Part shown: positions 1 through 11,184 of the stretch, piece by piece | How the letters are laid out: each line of letters begins with the position of its first letter | Numbering within the stretch: the stretch's first letter is position 1 | Assembly: GCA_018816865.1 (NCBI GenBank) | Contig: JAHIUW010000023.1 | Span: forward strand, 98,997 to 162,996 | Source: Pseudomonadota bacterium | GTDB lineage: Bacteria; Desulfobacterota; Desulfovibrionia; Desulfovibrionales; Desulfovibrionaceae | Direction of reading: 5' to 3' | DNA length: 64,000 nucleotides | Notes under the pieces: model-generated | The model's database searches: none | What the model saw: the letters and a program-made list of their open reading frames with translations, nothing else | Told to the model about the DNA's origin: nothing | Translations under genes and position numbers: made by a program

Positions 1-435
1 GTACAGCACCACCCGGTCGCCCTTGGCCACGCCCAGCGAGCGCAGGGCGTTGGCGAAGCGGTTCACCTCGCGATACAGTTCGTAATAGGTGTATTTGCGC
101 TGGTCGCCGGGTTCGCCTTCCCAGATCAACGCCAGCTTGTTCTTGTTGGCTGTCTCGATATGGCGGTCCAGGGCGTTGTAGACGATGTTGCAACGCGCGC
201 CGCTGAACCAGCGGTAGTGGGGCGCGTCGGAGTCGTCCAGCACCTGGTCCCATTTCTTGAACCAGTCCAGTTCGTGGGCCGCGTCCTCCCAGTAGGCGAG
301 GTAGTCGCGGTTGGCCAGTTCCTGGGCCTGTTCCAGTTCGTGTGGATTGAGGTTGGCCCCAATGACAATCTGCGGAAGCGGGCGGAAAACCCGTTCCTCA
401 TGCAGTAATGCGTCTAGTGCTCCGGTCTGGTCCAT
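1..435 (-). CDS. acs: acetyl-CoA synthetase, N-terminal part (cut by window edge)
   Basis: Reading the minus strand from an ATG at 435 gives 145 codons without a stop up to the window edge, so only the N-terminus is present. It matches the start of AMP-forming acetyl-CoA synthetase: the N-terminal cap region with the segment [20 protein letters not shown], then [10 protein letters not shown] and the start of the AMP-binding domain ([19 protein letters not shown]). The enzyme makes acetyl-CoA from acetate, ATP and CoA in the cytoplasm. The catalytic signature motifs lie outside the window. It reads in the same direction as the LytTR regulator upstream, which may control it. A related acyl-CoA synthetase cannot be fully excluded from the N-terminus alone. 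Confidence 0.88.
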   Translation of the reverse strand, partial: MDQTGALDALLHEERVFRPLPQIVIGANLNPHELEQAQELANRDYLAYWEDAAHELDWFKKWDQVLDDSDAPHYRWFSGARCNIVYNALDRHIETANKNKLALIWEGEPGDQRKYTYYELYREVNRFANALRSLGVAKGDRVVLY

Positions 436-573
436 GGCTGGGTCTCCCTAAGTCGAGACAAGAGTGTCCGGCATAGGCGTCAATGTATCGTGAGTCAGGC
501 GGCCTAGGCGTTTGAATTTCGGCAAAAGGGCCGTTCGTGGTGTTGAACGGTCATGCCGCGGCCTGTGCTGTCC

Positions 574-1443
574 CTACAACCCGAGTATCTTCTTCAGTTC
601 CGCGATCCGTCTGCGGCTGATGGGCAGCTCGATGCGGGTCTTGCCTTGGGTGCGCAGCATGAAGTTGCTGCCCGGCATTGAGGCTATTTCGGTGACCATT
701 TCCAAGTTTACAAGAAACTTGCGATGCACGCGGAAGAACCTGTACTGCCTGAGCCTGTCCTCCAGGATCTTCATGCGATAGGAGGTCAGGTACTTCTGCG
801 AGGCCGTGTGCACATATGAATAATCCTCGTAGGCTTCCACGAAGATGATCTGTGTGTAGGGGATCAGGATGGTGCGCCCGTCCATGTGGATGGGCAGTTT
901 CTCGATCTCCATGGGGCGGGTGATGTTGGAGTATTCCCAGGCCTGCGACAGGGCCTTCAGGAAGCGGTCCTCCTCCTCTTCGCCCAGCGGCAGTTGCAGG
1001 GTCCGCTCGTCCTCGGGTGCGTCCTCGTCCTCGTCCTCGGTCCAGGTCGGGGCCGGGATGTCCTTGAAATGCGACTGGAACTGCTTGAGGCGTTGCAAGG
1101 TCTGCTTGAACCGCTCCGGGGTACAGGGCCAGAGCAGGTAGTCCGTGGCCCCCAGTTCGAAGGCCGAAAAGGCCTGGGACTCGTCCTTGGCGATGAACAC
1201 CAGGGCGGGCTTGTGCTTGCGCCCGGCCAGCATCTGCGCCAGCTCGAATCCGGAGACGCCTTCGGCCAGTTCCAGGCCCAGGAAGAACACCCCATAGGGC
1301 ACGTGCTCCAACAGCTCCAGGGCCTCGAACCCGGTCACGGCCTCACCCAGCACACGCAAAAAATCCACGTCCTCGAGATGGTCGCGCAGGGTGGCGCGGA
1401 CCACGGGATCGGGGTGCAGCAGCAGGGTGTTCAGATGGCGCAT
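574..1443 (-). CDS. LytTR-family DNA-binding regulator with degenerate receiver domain
   Basis: 289 residues. An N-terminal CheY-like receiver fold (about 1-120) is followed by an acidic linker rich in Asp and Glu (about 125-160) and a C-terminal LytTR DNA-binding domain (about 185-288; core YTQIIFVEAYEDYSYVHT and FFRVHRKFLVNLEMV). In active receivers the third beta strand ends in the phosphorylated Asp; here that position is Gly56 (sequence VFFLGLEL). The conserved Lys before Pro in the DYLxKP motif is Trp105 (DYLLWPC). Phosphorylation by a kinase is therefore unlikely. The gene sits just upstream of acs on the same strand, about 140 bp away, so acetate metabolism is a plausible target, but this is inference. 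Confidence 0.88.
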   Translation of the reverse strand: MRHLNTLLLHPDPVVRATLRDHLEDVDFLRVLGEAVTGFEALELLEHVPYGVFFLGLELAEGVSGFELAQMLAGRKHKPALVFIAKDESQAFSAFELGATDYLLWPCTPERFKQTLQRLKQFQSHFKDIPAPTWTEDEDEDAPEDERTLQLPLGEEEEDRFLKALSQAWEYSNITRPMEIEKLPIHMDGRTILIPYTQIIFVEAYEDYSYVHTASQKYLTSYRMKILEDRLRQYRFFRVHRKFLVNLEMVTEIASMPGSNFMLRTQGKTRIELPISRRRIAELKKILGL

Positions 1444-1757
1444 GCGTTGGTGTTCCCGGTGGGGGTTGATTCCATAACGTCTGGATTATCCTGAAAATAG
1501 GACAGGTGCAAGGGCATGGTCCGGCCAGTGGCTGGAACGGATAGGTGAGCGGGAAAAGGAGGTTGAGGTAATTTGTTAATACTAATATGTTACTTGCAGG
1601 CATGTAGAATAGTCCAATATGGTGGACTTGCTGTTTGTAGTGCTTGCTGATATGTCAGCCTTCTTGTTCGGCTTGAATGAGAAATGTCGTGTCTGGCCAG
1701 CCCCTGGAGGGGGTTGACCTCGGCTCGGCGGCCTATCCGGAGAAAAGGGAGATTATT
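1444..1757. other. intergenic region between LytTR regulator and chemoreceptor
   Basis: This 314-base gap between divergent genes should carry both promoters. The stretch around 1560-1630 is AT-rich. An AAGGGAG ribosome-binding site ends about six bases before the GTG at 1758. No RNA gene, repeat or convincing small gene was seen. Reading frames that extend the chemoreceptor upstream to 1677 lack the hydrophobic N-terminus expected at the start of such proteins. Confidence 0.5.
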
Positions 1758-4001
1758 GTGTCTGTTAAAGGAAAACTGCTGCTTATTGCGGCAATTGCAT
1801 TGGCTGCCCTGGCAATGGTGTTCGGCGTGAACCTTGTGGGCGGCAACTACAGATTGGATGCCGAGCACGCCGACGAAGTTGCTCTGGGAGCCAAGGTGGC
1901 TTTGCTGGAGGCGCGTCGGGCCGAGAAGGACTTCTACGATCGTCGTGAGGACGATTATGTGGAGAAGGTGAAGCATTTTGTCGTCGAGCTTGGCGACAAT
2001 GTGCGCAAGGCCCAAGAGCTGGAACCGGTCTTCACCACCTTGGCGACTGAGATCAAGGTCAAGGCCGGAGAGTACGAAAAGAATTTCCTGATCACGGCGG
2101 CGGCCCAGAAAACCATGGGTTACACCAGGGATGATGGACTGCGGGGCAGGTTGCGCGGGGCTGCGAGACAGTTGGAGGCCCGCGTCGAGGGCCTCAATCT
2201 GGCCGGGGATGACCTGCTGTTGAAGCTGCTCATGCTCAGGCGTCATGAAAAGAACTTCATCATCAACCACGAAGACGAGCATCTTGTCGCCTTCAAGTCC
2301 GCGATGGCCGAGTTGCGAAGAAGCATCGAGTCCAGTGCCCTGCGTGGAGCCGGCAACGAGACCAGGGTCATGCTGGCCTTGGCCGATGAATACTCCCAGG
2401 CCTTTGAGGCTTGCGCCCAACAGGACCAGTTGCTGCGCGCCACCAAGAACAAAGTGTCCGCCAGCGCCCATGCATTGATGCCCCTGGTTCAGGAGTTGGA
2501 GCTCGGCTTGGGGACCCTTGCGGAAGAGGTGAATTCGCGCATCGGGATCACCTCCGTCACCGTGGGGATCTGCATGGCCATCCTGCTGATCGTGTTGGTA
2601 ACGCTGACCATCCGTTCCATCATTGTTCCCCTGACGCGTCTCCAGGCGTATGCCCGGCAGGTGGCGGGCGGGGACTTCAGCGAGGTCAGCGCACAGGGTT
2701 TCAGCGGCGAACTCAAGTCCTTGCATGAGGACATTTCGGCCATGGTTTGCGAACTCAAGATCAAGCTCGGGTTTGCCCAGGGCGTGCTCAAGTCCATCCC
2801 CATCTCCTGTCTGACCACGGATCGCGAGGACAAGTTGACCTTCGCCAACCAGCAGATCCTGGAGTTAGCCGGTCGATCCGGTGCGCCCAAGGAGTTCCTT
2901 GGCTGGAACCATGCGCGCTTCATGTACGACAACAACGCCGAAACCATGACGCAGCGGGCCATGGTTCGGGGAGAGACCCTGGACCAGGAATGCACCTTCA
3001 CCAATCTTGCGGGCGCGGAGGTCGTTGCGAATATCGTGGCCTCGCCCATCGCTGATCTGGACGGCGAATTGATCGGTTCGGTGACGCTGTGCGTGGACCT
3101 GACCGAGGTGCGCAAGCAACAGCAGGCCATGGAACGAGCCAACAAGATCATTGCTGCGGCGGCCATTGATGCCACCGCCATTTCAGACCAGATGGCCTCG
3201 GCTTCCGAAGAGCTGTCCGCCCAGGTGGAGCAGTCCAGCAAGGGCTCCAACGAGCAGCGCGCCAAGGCCAGTGAGACCGCCACGGCCATGGAGCAGATGA
3301 ACGCCTCGGTGCTGGAGGTGGCGCACAATGCCTCGGATGCGGCCAACGCGGCCGAGCGCACCAGGGAGACGGCTGCCACAGGATCCGTCGTTGTGGCGGA
3401 AGTGGTTGACGGTGTCCAGGGCGTGTACACCAACTTCCAGAAGGTCCACGGGACCATGCAGAATCTGTGCAGCCAGTCCGACGGCATCAGCGATATCGTG
3501 CAGGTCATCGAGGACATTGCGGACCAGACCAACCTGTTGGCCCTCAACGCGGCCATTGAGGCCGCACGAGCGGGCGATGCAGGGCGCGGGTTCGCCGTGG
3601 TGGCCGATGAGGTGCGCAAGCTGGCCGAAAAGACCATGACCGCCACCAAGGAAGTTAGTGGTGCGGTGCAGTCCATCCAGAAGGCCGCCCAGGAAACGAT
3701 CCTCGGCATGGGCGAGGCGGGCAAGGTCATCGAAGGCATCACTGCGAAGTCCAAAGAGGCCGGGACGTCCCTGGGGAGCATCCTGAAAATGGTCGAGGAG
3801 ACCTCCTTCCAGGTCCAGTCCATTGCCAGCGCGGCCGAGGAGCAGTCCGCGGCAAGCGAACAGGTGACCCAGGCCACCGACGAAATCAATCAGATCGCCA
3901 TCGAGACTGCGGATGCCATGGAGCAGTCGTCGCAGGCCGTGACTGATTTGGCGCGCCTGGCCCAGGACCTCAAGAAGATCATCGCCGGGATGCAGGTCTA
4001 A
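1758..4001 (+). CDS. methyl-accepting chemotaxis protein with PAS domain
   Basis: 747 residues from a GTG preceded by a good Shine-Dalgarno sequence; this start puts a hydrophobic segment ([19 protein letters not shown]) right at the N-terminus. The order is: membrane helix (about 5-24), a long helical periplasmic sensor region of HBM or four-helix type (about 30-255), a second membrane helix ([17 protein letters not shown]), HAMP, a PAS domain (about 335-460), and the cytoplasmic signalling hairpin. The highly conserved tip is intact ([18 protein letters not shown], then [17 protein letters not shown]). It would signal to CheW/CheA and steer motility. The ligand cannot be read from sequence. 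It stands alone and is followed by a strong terminator, so it is monocistronic. Confidence 0.93.
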   Translation: MSVKGKLLLIAAIALAALAMVFGVNLVGGNYRLDAEHADEVALGAKVALLEARRAEKDFYDRREDDYVEKVKHFVVELGDNVRKAQELEPVFTTLATEIKVKAGEYEKNFLITAAAQKTMGYTRDDGLRGRLRGAARQLEARVEGLNLAGDDLLLKLLMLRRHEKNFIINHEDEHLVAFKSAMAELRRSIESSALRGAGNETRVMLALADEYSQAFEACAQQDQLLRATKNKVSASAHALMPLVQELELGLGTLAEEVNSRIGITSVTVGICMAILLIVLVTLTIRSIIVPLTRLQAYARQVAGGDFSEVSAQGFSGELKSLHEDISAMVCELKIKLGFAQGVLKSIPISCLTTDREDKLTFANQQILELAGRSGAPKEFLGWNHARFMYDNNAETMTQRAMVRGETLDQECTFTNLAGAEVVANIVASPIADLDGELIGSVTLCVDLTEVRKQQQAMERANKIIAAAAIDATAISDQMASASEELSAQVEQSSKGSNEQRAKASETATAMEQMNASVLEVAHNASDAANAAERTRETAATGSVVVAEVVDGVQGVYTNFQKVHGTMQNLCSQSDGISDIVQVIEDIADQTNLLALNAAIEAARAGDAGRGFAVVADEVRKLAEKTMTATKEVSGAVQSIQKAAQETILGMGEAGKVIEGITAKSKEAGTSLGSILKMVEETSFQVQSIASAAEEQSAASEQVTQATDEINQIAIETADAMEQSSQAVTDLARLAQDLKKIIAGMQV

Positions 4002-4029
4002 CAGCCCTGGCGGTCGTGTGTGTTGTGAG

Positions 4030-4060
4030 GGGCGGGGCCGACGGGTCCCGCCCTTTTTTT
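4030..4060 (+). terminator. rho-independent terminator of the chemoreceptor gene
   Basis: GGGCGGG at 4030-4036 pairs with CCCGCCC at 4047-4053 and is directly followed by seven T residues (4054-4060). It lies 28 bases after the stop codon. Confidence 0.85.
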
Positions 4061-4262
4061 GTATACGCTGACCGGCCATTCTCCGGCCCGGTGTGGCACA
4101 CAGTCCGTCATCGTCCGGGGGGCGTCGCCAGGGGTAAAGAGCGGGGCTTTCCCTGCCCACCACAGGAATGGACTTCGCACGGCAAATACCTTACACAAAA
4201 GCCCACACCCCGGAACCTCCGGGGATGTCCTCCCCCCTATCGGCCCCTACTGGCGAAGAACA

Positions 4263-6068
<1,806 letters not shown>

Positions 6069-6443
6069 GCCGCAGGCGCAGGCCGTTGAAAAAAGGCCGT
6101 CTGTTTCGTAGCTGCGAAGAATTCAAGCTCTCACGTATGTTGTGATACGCATCGAGCTTGAATTCTTCTTGCGCCTTGCATCCTGCCCTTTTTGAGCGAC
6201 CTGCGAAAAGAGGCGTGACGCCGTCCGGGTTGTTCAGTGGATTGTTGGCGAGTCTTCGAGTCTACAAGACCTTACGCCTTGGGTGTGCTGCGAAAAGTTC
6301 AACCAGGTGCTGGGGCTCATCAGGGTTCCAGGGTTTTTATTTTTTGGAGAGTCAACTAGACAACCGGCCCTCGGGGGCCTACCTTCCGGGGGTTGTTTTG
6401 CGCTCCCACCCCTTTGGTTGTGAAGAAGATAAGGAAATACGAT
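6069..6443. other. lepA-lepB intergenic region with repeat sequences
   Basis: This 375-base gap has no convincing gene. It holds a palindromic repeat (6107-6186, listed separately) and a second partial copy of its left arm at 6287-6302 (GCTGCGAAAAGTTCAA, identical over 16 bases to the copy downstream of pheT). The promoter of lepB may lie in the last 150 bases; the ribosome-binding site AAGGA is just before 6444. Confidence 0.5.
6107..6186. repeat. palindromic intergenic repeat, copy 1
   Basis: A perfect 15-bp inverted repeat (GAAGAATTCAAGCTC at 6116-6130 with its complement at 6154-6168) surrounds a smaller CGTAT/ATACG hairpin. The unit begins with GCTGCGAA and ends with TGCGCC and GCATC. 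A related copy with the same order of blocks lies at 58841-58916 downstream of pheT. Both sit just after a stop codon, which suggests a dispersed REP-like element or an mRNA 3' end structure. Confidence 0.65.
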
Positions 6444-7043
6444 ATGAATCCCAAATGGCATGAAGTCCTGCGCGACTGGGTCGAGGCCCTGATATTTGCC
6501 CTGTTGCTGGCCCTGTTCATCCGCTCGTTCGTGGTCCAGGCGTTCAAGATCCCTTCCGGCTCGATGCTGCAGACCTTGCAGATCGGGGACCATTTGCTGG
6601 TCAACAAATTCCTGTATGGCATCAAGGTGCCATTCACGGACATCACCCTGTTCTCGGTGTCCGATCCGGAGTTCGGGGATGTGATCGTGTTCGAATATCC
6701 CAAGGACCCCAGCAAGGACTACATCAAACGCGTCATCGGTCTGCCCGGCGACACCATCGAGGTGGTGGACAACCACCTGGTGCGTAACGGCGAGGCCGTG
6801 GACGAGCCCTATCTGTCCGGGTTGCCACCGCGCAACCCCATGGTGCGCACTCATTTCGGGCCTGTGACGGTGCCCGAAGGCAACTATTTCATGATGGGCG
6901 ATAACCGCAACAACTCCATGGACTCCCGCTACTGGGGCTTCGTGGGTCGCGAGGCCATTGTGGGCAAGGCCTGGCGCATCTACTGGTCCTGGGCCACCCT
7001 GATGGACATCCGCTGGAGCCGCATCGGCATGTTGGTGGAATAG
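6444..7043 (+). CDS. lepB: signal peptidase I
   Basis: 199 residues from the ATG at 6444 (AAGGA ribosome-binding site). One N-terminal membrane helix (about 12-31) anchors a periplasmic serine protease. The Ser-Lys dyad is visible: Ser40 in KIPSGSMLQT, and the Lys in DYIKRVIGLPGD. The later signature GDNRNNSMDSRYWGFV is also intact. The enzyme removes signal peptides from exported proteins at the outer face of the inner membrane. Length and motifs are typical of the short Gram-negative or deltaproteobacterial type. A terminator follows. Confidence 0.96.
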   Translation: MNPKWHEVLRDWVEALIFALLLALFIRSFVVQAFKIPSGSMLQTLQIGDHLLVNKFLYGIKVPFTDITLFSVSDPEFGDVIVFEYPKDPSKDYIKRVIGLPGDTIEVVDNHLVRNGEAVDEPYLSGLPPRNPMVRTHFGPVTVPEGNYFMMGDNRNNSMDSRYWGFVGREAIVGKAWRIYWSWATLMDIRWSRIGMLVE

Positions 7044-7076
7044 ACGCCCGCCTGTTTTTTCGTCTTTGAAAAGACG

Positions 7077-7108
7077 GCCCGTCTCCGCAAGGAGGCGGGC
7101 TGTTTTTT
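7077..7108 (+). terminator. rho-independent terminator of lepB
   Basis: GCCCGTCTCC (7077-7086) pairs with GGAGGCGGGC (7091-7100), with one mismatch and a GCAA tetraloop, and is followed by TGTTTTTT. Confidence 0.85.
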
Positions 7109-7164
7109 GCTGGCAAGGGTCCGGCCTGGCCCCTTAAGGGGGGGGGCTTTGGGGCCAGCCTGGA

Positions 7165-7848
7165 TCAGGACTTGGTCTCGGTCAGGGCGCGACCCGTGCC
7201 ATGACCGAGGCTCATCCAGATCAGATTCAGGGCACTGCCCACCAGAAAGACCAGATAGGCCATGTGCGGGGAGGCGTGCAGGGCGCCCGCGTAGATTCCG
7301 TTCGTGGCGAGGGGGGTCAGGACGTTCAGGGCGATACGGATGCTGGAGGATAGAATCACCAAGCCCAGTAGGGCGGTGGTCAGGTGCAGGTGCACGGTGG
7401 TAGGGCCCGAGGCCGGGGTGTGGCGAAAGAGCTGCGCAAGCCCCAGCAGGCTGAAGCTGCACATGACTAGGCTGGAGATGATGATCCGGGTTTGCAGATC
7501 GTCCCCCAGCAGGCCGAAGACGATGGCCGAAATGGTCTCGGCCGTGGTCAGGGCCAGTCCGATGCCGGGCCAGTTGCGCGGAGCTCGGAGCAGGCGCAGC
7601 AGGCCTTCGTGGAAGGAGGCCATGCCCGCGGCGAGCAGGAAGTGAGCGGCGACCAGGGTCAAGGCATCGGGCAGGATTCCGCGCGCCGCCGTCAGCAGGC
7701 AGCAGATGCCCCAAGCCAGATAGGCGCAGGAGAACCAGCGAGCACCGTCAAAGATGCCGGGCAGGAAGGAGTACAACAGGAGCCAGAGGCCGAAGAGCAG
7801 GGTGAAGGCAGACTCGAAACCCAGGATGTTGAAGAGGTCGAATTGCAT
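7165..7848 (-). CDS. multi-pass membrane protein of unknown function
   Basis: 227 residues, almost wholly hydrophobic, with about seven predicted membrane segments: FTLLFGLWLLLYSFLPGI, WFSCAYLAWGICCLLTAA, LTLVAAHFLLAAGM, then four more separated by short polar loops. No soluble catalytic or DNA-binding domain follows. The arrangement recalls the membrane sensor part found ahead of GGDEF or kinase domains, here without an output domain, but I do not recognise a named family. It converges on lepB and stands apart from the comM fragment that starts on the other strand. Confidence 0.7.
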   Translation of the reverse strand: MQFDLFNILGFESAFTLLFGLWLLLYSFLPGIFDGARWFSCAYLAWGICCLLTAARGILPDALTLVAAHFLLAAGMASFHEGLLRLLRAPRNWPGIGLALTTAETISAIVFGLLGDDLQTRIIISSLVMCSFSLLGLAQLFRHTPASGPTTVHLHLTTALLGLVILSSSIRIALNVLTPLATNGIYAGALHASPHMAYLVFLVGSALNLIWMSLGHGTGRALTETKS

Positions 7849-8022
7849 GGTTGTCCAGCGGTTAAGGGCTGAAGCCCGGGGGGATCCTGGGCCGGAGGGG
7901 ATTCCTAGCCCGTGAGTGAGGGGAAATCAATACATGGCCTTGGTGGCCCTGACGCCTTGAGCTTGCCCGGTATTCGGGATACAGCAGTCGATACCAATGG
8001 AACGATATCCCTGGAGTTTTCC

Positions 8023-8634
8023 GTGTTAGCCAAAGTGTCCACAGCCGCCCTCTTGGGCATCGACGCCTTCCGGGTGGAGTTGGAAGTCGATCTGTCCAAG
8101 TCCGGAATGCCTGCCTTCACCATGGTCGGGCTGGCCGAGGGCGCGGTGCGCGAGAGCAAGGAGCGCGTGTTCACGGCGCTCAAGAATTCCGGGTTCCGCA
8201 TTCCCCCCTCGCGGATCACCGTGAATCTGGCTCCGGCGGACATGCGCAAGGAGGGCAGCGGCTACGACCTGCCCCTGGCCGCGGCCCTGCTGGTGGCATC
8301 GGGGGTGCTGCCGCAACAGGCGCTGGACGGCTGGATGCTGGCGGGAGAACTGTCCCTGGACGGGCAACTCAAGGCTGTCCCCGGGATGCTGCCCCTGGCG
8401 CTCAAGGCCCGCGAGGATGGGGCCAAGGGGCTGATCGCGCCCCCGGGCAATGCCGCCGAGGCCGCCGTGGTGGAGGAGGTGCCCGTCTACGCCCCCGAGA
8501 CCCTGGCCGATGTGCTGCGGCTGTTGACCGGGGAACTCGTGCTGGAACCCGTGGCCCCCGGAGTGAAGGCCCTGTGGGAGAACCGCTCGGGCTTCCATGT
8601 GGATTTCTCCGAGGTCAAGACTTGGGAGAACTAG
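8023..8634 (+). pseudogene. comM: ComM/YifB-type AAA ATPase, 5' fragment interrupted by island
   Basis: The likely start is GTG at 8023, with GGAG six bases upstream; it gives the family's usual N-terminus (LAKVSTAALLGIDAFRVELE). The fragment covers the ChlI-like N-terminal domain (about residues 1-190: DLSKSGMPAFTMVGLAEGAV, KNSGFRIPPSRITVNLAPAD). It stops at FHVDFSEVK, exactly where the intact family continues into GQEHAKRA and the Walker A ATPase core. Four island-encoded residues (TWEN) and a stop follow. The missing part is at 20675-21607. ComM is a branch-migration helicase used in natural transformation in some species. Here it cannot be made as one protein. Confidence 0.92.
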
Positions 8635-10261
8635 TTACATCCAGGGTCCCCACTAAACCAGGATACTCTTGATGAATAATTTCTGCAATTGTAGATGCTT
8701 GTGGACCAGTGTCGAGGTAGAAGGGGTAGACTAGCCCCTCTTCATTGTCCCCAGAGATAGAGAAGAATTGTCCGCGCGCCTTGAATTTAAATTTGTGTTT
8801 ATGTTTATCCAAGCACGTTATGAAAATACCATTTGTTATCCCGTATGGATTTTCCCCAGAGAATAGCAAGCCAAGCAGTTTCCTCTTTTGCTCAAAAGAT
8901 AAATCACTGTAGGCAATCCCAGAACTAACATAGGCACTTTTGCTTTCTGCGATCAGATGTTTTCTGATAGTTTCCCTTAAAGTTAAAGATTCTTTTTCTG
9001 TCGGTATATTGTCCAACATGTCTTTTAGTTTCATGAACTTTTTGTTCAAATTAAGCAGTTCACCATCAAGTTTTTTCATTTTTTCTGTAAGAGCTTTGTA
9101 CATACTATTAAATTCATTTTTATCCGTAGATATAAGAGCGTCTGTAGTCCTGTTTAATAGAATGTTTTTATTTTTAATTTCACTTTGTATATTAGATAAT
9201 TGTTGTTTCAGTTCGTTATAAGATGTAGAGTGGCTACGCTCTTGAAATATAAGTCTCTGAATGTTGTGATCTGAGCCTAAAGCCTCAAACAATGGATTCA
9301 AGACGACATTCTCAATTTCCGATGCTTTGATAGAGTACCTATGTTCCCTTGGTCCTTGTTGAAGACGATAACATTTTTTACCGCTTGGTGTTGTAGCTCC
9401 AGTTAGCGAATAGTTTGAATTAGCATCCTTAATTAACCGACTAAGCAGGTACTTATTTTTGGCGGGTGTCCTATCCCATGTTCTTTTGGCTTTTAGCTTT
9501 GACTTAATCAATGATATTTCTCTGTTCGACAGTACTGGAGGAAGGCTCATCTTTATTGTCTCGTTTATATTGTGACGCTCTGATCTAAAAGATTGCGTCC
9601 AGTCTTTTCCGGATGACATAAGTCTCTTGTGCAGTGTGCCAACGTACATATTTAGTTCTTTCGCAGCAGAAAAGCACGAATAGTTTTTATTTATAATCAA
9701 GTCTGCTGCTTGCCTTATGACAATGGCCTCCTCTTCTACGATCTCCCATTGATTAGTATTTTTATTGAATTTTCTGCCGTATGGACACTTGTGACAGGCA
9801 GATAGACGATTCTTATTTGCATTACTGATTTTTGACATTAAAGATTTGAACGCTGTAACGCCTGATTGTCGTTCATTTATAATGCTAAAAAGAGACAACA
9901 AAAAATTATCTTCAAGTTCATAAAGATTGTACCCTTGGGTTAAAACGTAAAACTGTTTTTTATTATTTCGTAGTATTCTAAAATATTTTATTGATTCTTC
10001 GCTATTTCGGGACCACCTGCTATGGTCAGCGACCATAATAGCATCAAATACTGAATCCTCAGCATCACTAAGAACTTCGTTCAGTATTTCTCTTTCAGGT
10101 GTAAAAGCGCTTTCTTGTCCTCGATAAATTTTAGCAACTGTTCCATTAAGGTGTCTAACTGCTGCTTTCATTTGTTCAAGTTGGACATCAAGGCTTACAC
10201 CTTTTGCTTCCTGAGCTTTGGTTGATACTCTTGCAAGAAGGGCGAATTTTTTGGTGCTCAT
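8615..10261 (-). CDS. large serine recombinase (site-specific integrase)
   Basis: 548 residues. The N-terminal resolvase fold carries the nucleophile Ser in LLARVSTKAQE and the arginine segment VADHSRWSRN. A recombinase domain follows (about 170-330), with CHKCPYGRKF near its start. A C-terminal coiled coil (about 355-425) is rich in Lys, Asn, Leu and Glu. Such enzymes integrate and excise elements between attP and attB. The gene is much more AT-rich than the core, a sign of foreign origin. It lies hard against the left island junction; its last codon and stop are completed by comM bases. It is the best candidate for the enzyme that put the island into comM. The usual zinc-ribbon cysteines are hard to find. 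Confidence 0.9.
   Translation of the reverse strand: MSTKKFALLARVSTKAQEAKGVSLDVQLEQMKAAVRHLNGTVAKIYRGQESAFTPEREILNEVLSDAEDSVFDAIMVADHSRWSRNSEESIKYFRILRNNKKQFYVLTQGYNLYELEDNFLLSLFSIINERQSGVTAFKSLMSKISNANKNRLSACHKCPYGRKFNKNTNQWEIVEEEAIVIRQAADLIINKNYSCFSAAKELNMYVGTLHKRLMSSGKDWTQSFRSERHNINETIKMSLPPVLSNREISLIKSKLKAKRTWDRTPAKNKYLLSRLIKDANSNYSLTGATTPSGKKCYRLQQGPREHRYSIKASEIENVVLNPLFEALGSDHNIQRLIFQERSHSTSYNELKQQLSNIQSEIKNKNILLNRTTDALISTDKNEFNSMYKALTEKMKKLDGELLNLNKKFMKLKDMLDNIPTEKESLTLRETIRKHLIAESKSAYVSSGIAYSDLSFEQKRKLLGLLFSGENPYGITNGIFITCLDKHKHKFKFKARGQFFSISGDNEEGLVYPFYLDTGPQASTIAEIIHQEYPGLVGTLDVTSSPKS
8617..8619. other. attL junction of the comM island
   Basis: The comM frame is intact up to GAGGTCAAG (ending at 8619) and then departs into island sequence. 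The right junction reads CTAAAG followed by GGCCAGGAGCAC. Joining 8619 to 20675 restores the family sequence [13 protein letters not shown] exactly. The bases shared by both ends are AAG (8617-8619 and 20672-20674), so the crossover lies within them, as expected for a serine integrase with a two-base core. Confidence 0.85.
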
Positions 10262-10407
10262 AGCTTTTCCTTACTACATTTAAACCTGCTTTCCAATTGG
10301 GTTGGTTGGGGTGGTGCTAGCTCAAACGGCTCAAATATGATCCGGTCCCTAAGACTCTCCCAGGCACCCCCTATGCCAAGGTAACCCGAGGGGGGGGGGC
10401 TACGAGA

Positions 10408-11058
10408 TTATACAGGCATTCCTGCAACCCCATTCTTCTTTAGCCAATTTGCGAGGTTCGCAGGGGTAGTGCCATAGCGACGGGCAACGAAAGCCTTTGG
10501 TGAACCGTTGGAGAGCAGAGCTTCAATTTCAGGGCGGTAGGAATCGAGCTTGGACTTGCCTGGCCCCTTGGGACGCCCCAGCTTAACGCCTGCTGCTTTT
10601 CTTGCTGCAAGAGCTTCCTTGGTGCGAGCAGAGATGAGGTCGCGTTCAATCTCAGCGGCCATAGCAAACACCATCGCAATCACCTTGGACTGGATGGTTC
10701 CGTTTAGCTCCCAGTCTCCCTTGAGGGCATAGACTGAAATGCCCTTCTCACGGGCGATGGACAGGATTTCCATAATCTCAAGCATCGACCGGCCTAGCCT
10801 GGACAGCTCAGGGATGATTAGCCTGTCTCCTCTTCCAAGCGAGTCGATGACTTCCTTGATGCGGCGGTCTTTCCACGGCTTCTTGCCGCTGACCTTCTCC
10901 TCGACAAATTGGACAGGGACGTACTCGCGGGTATTGGCGAAGGACAGAATGTCTGCCTTGTTCTTCTCAAGGTCTTGGTCATTGGTCGACACCCTGAGGT
11001 AGGCAAAGGTCTTGGCTTGACTGCCACGGATACGCGGTTGGAGTTCCTGACTAGGCAT
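10408..11058 (-). CDS. small serine recombinase (resolvase/invertase family)
   Basis: 216 residues. The catalytic domain (about 15-150) has the nucleophile Ser in FAYLRVSTNDQD and the motif IPELSRLGRS with its Arg pair. The E-helix is followed by LISARTKEALAARKAAGVKLGRPKG, typical of Pin/Tn3-type recombinases. A helix-turn-helix comes last (about 180-214; SPKAFVARRYGTTPANLANWLKK). Such proteins invert or resolve short DNA segments rather than integrate islands, so it probably came with a transposon or resolution system now embedded here. It runs in the same direction as the large recombinase, about 150 bases upstream of it. Confidence 0.92.
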   Translation of the reverse strand: MPSQELQPRIRGSQAKTFAYLRVSTNDQDLEKNKADILSFANTREYVPVQFVEEKVSGKKPWKDRRIKEVIDSLGRGDRLIIPELSRLGRSMLEIMEILSIAREKGISVYALKGDWELNGTIQSKVIAMVFAMAAEIERDLISARTKEALAARKAAGVKLGRPKGPGKSKLDSYRPEIEALLSNGSPKAFVARRYGTTPANLANWLKKNGVAGMPV

Positions 11059-11184
11059 GTGATTCCTCCGAGGTTAAAAGAAAACGTCATTTGACGACTT
11101 CTTTTATAGCAAACCCTCAAGAGGAATACGATCCTTTTTGTTAATCATATCATGTGTTTGAATAGGTTCGTTATTAGGAGATAG

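Noticed and set aside
1677..1757. Upstream extension of the chemoreceptor to 1677
   Set aside because: The extra 27 residues are polar and would precede the membrane helix; GTG 1758 has the better ribosome-binding site.
6158..6463. 101-codon frame between lepA and lepB
   Set aside because: It runs through the palindromic repeat and the lepB start region and has no recognisable protein features.
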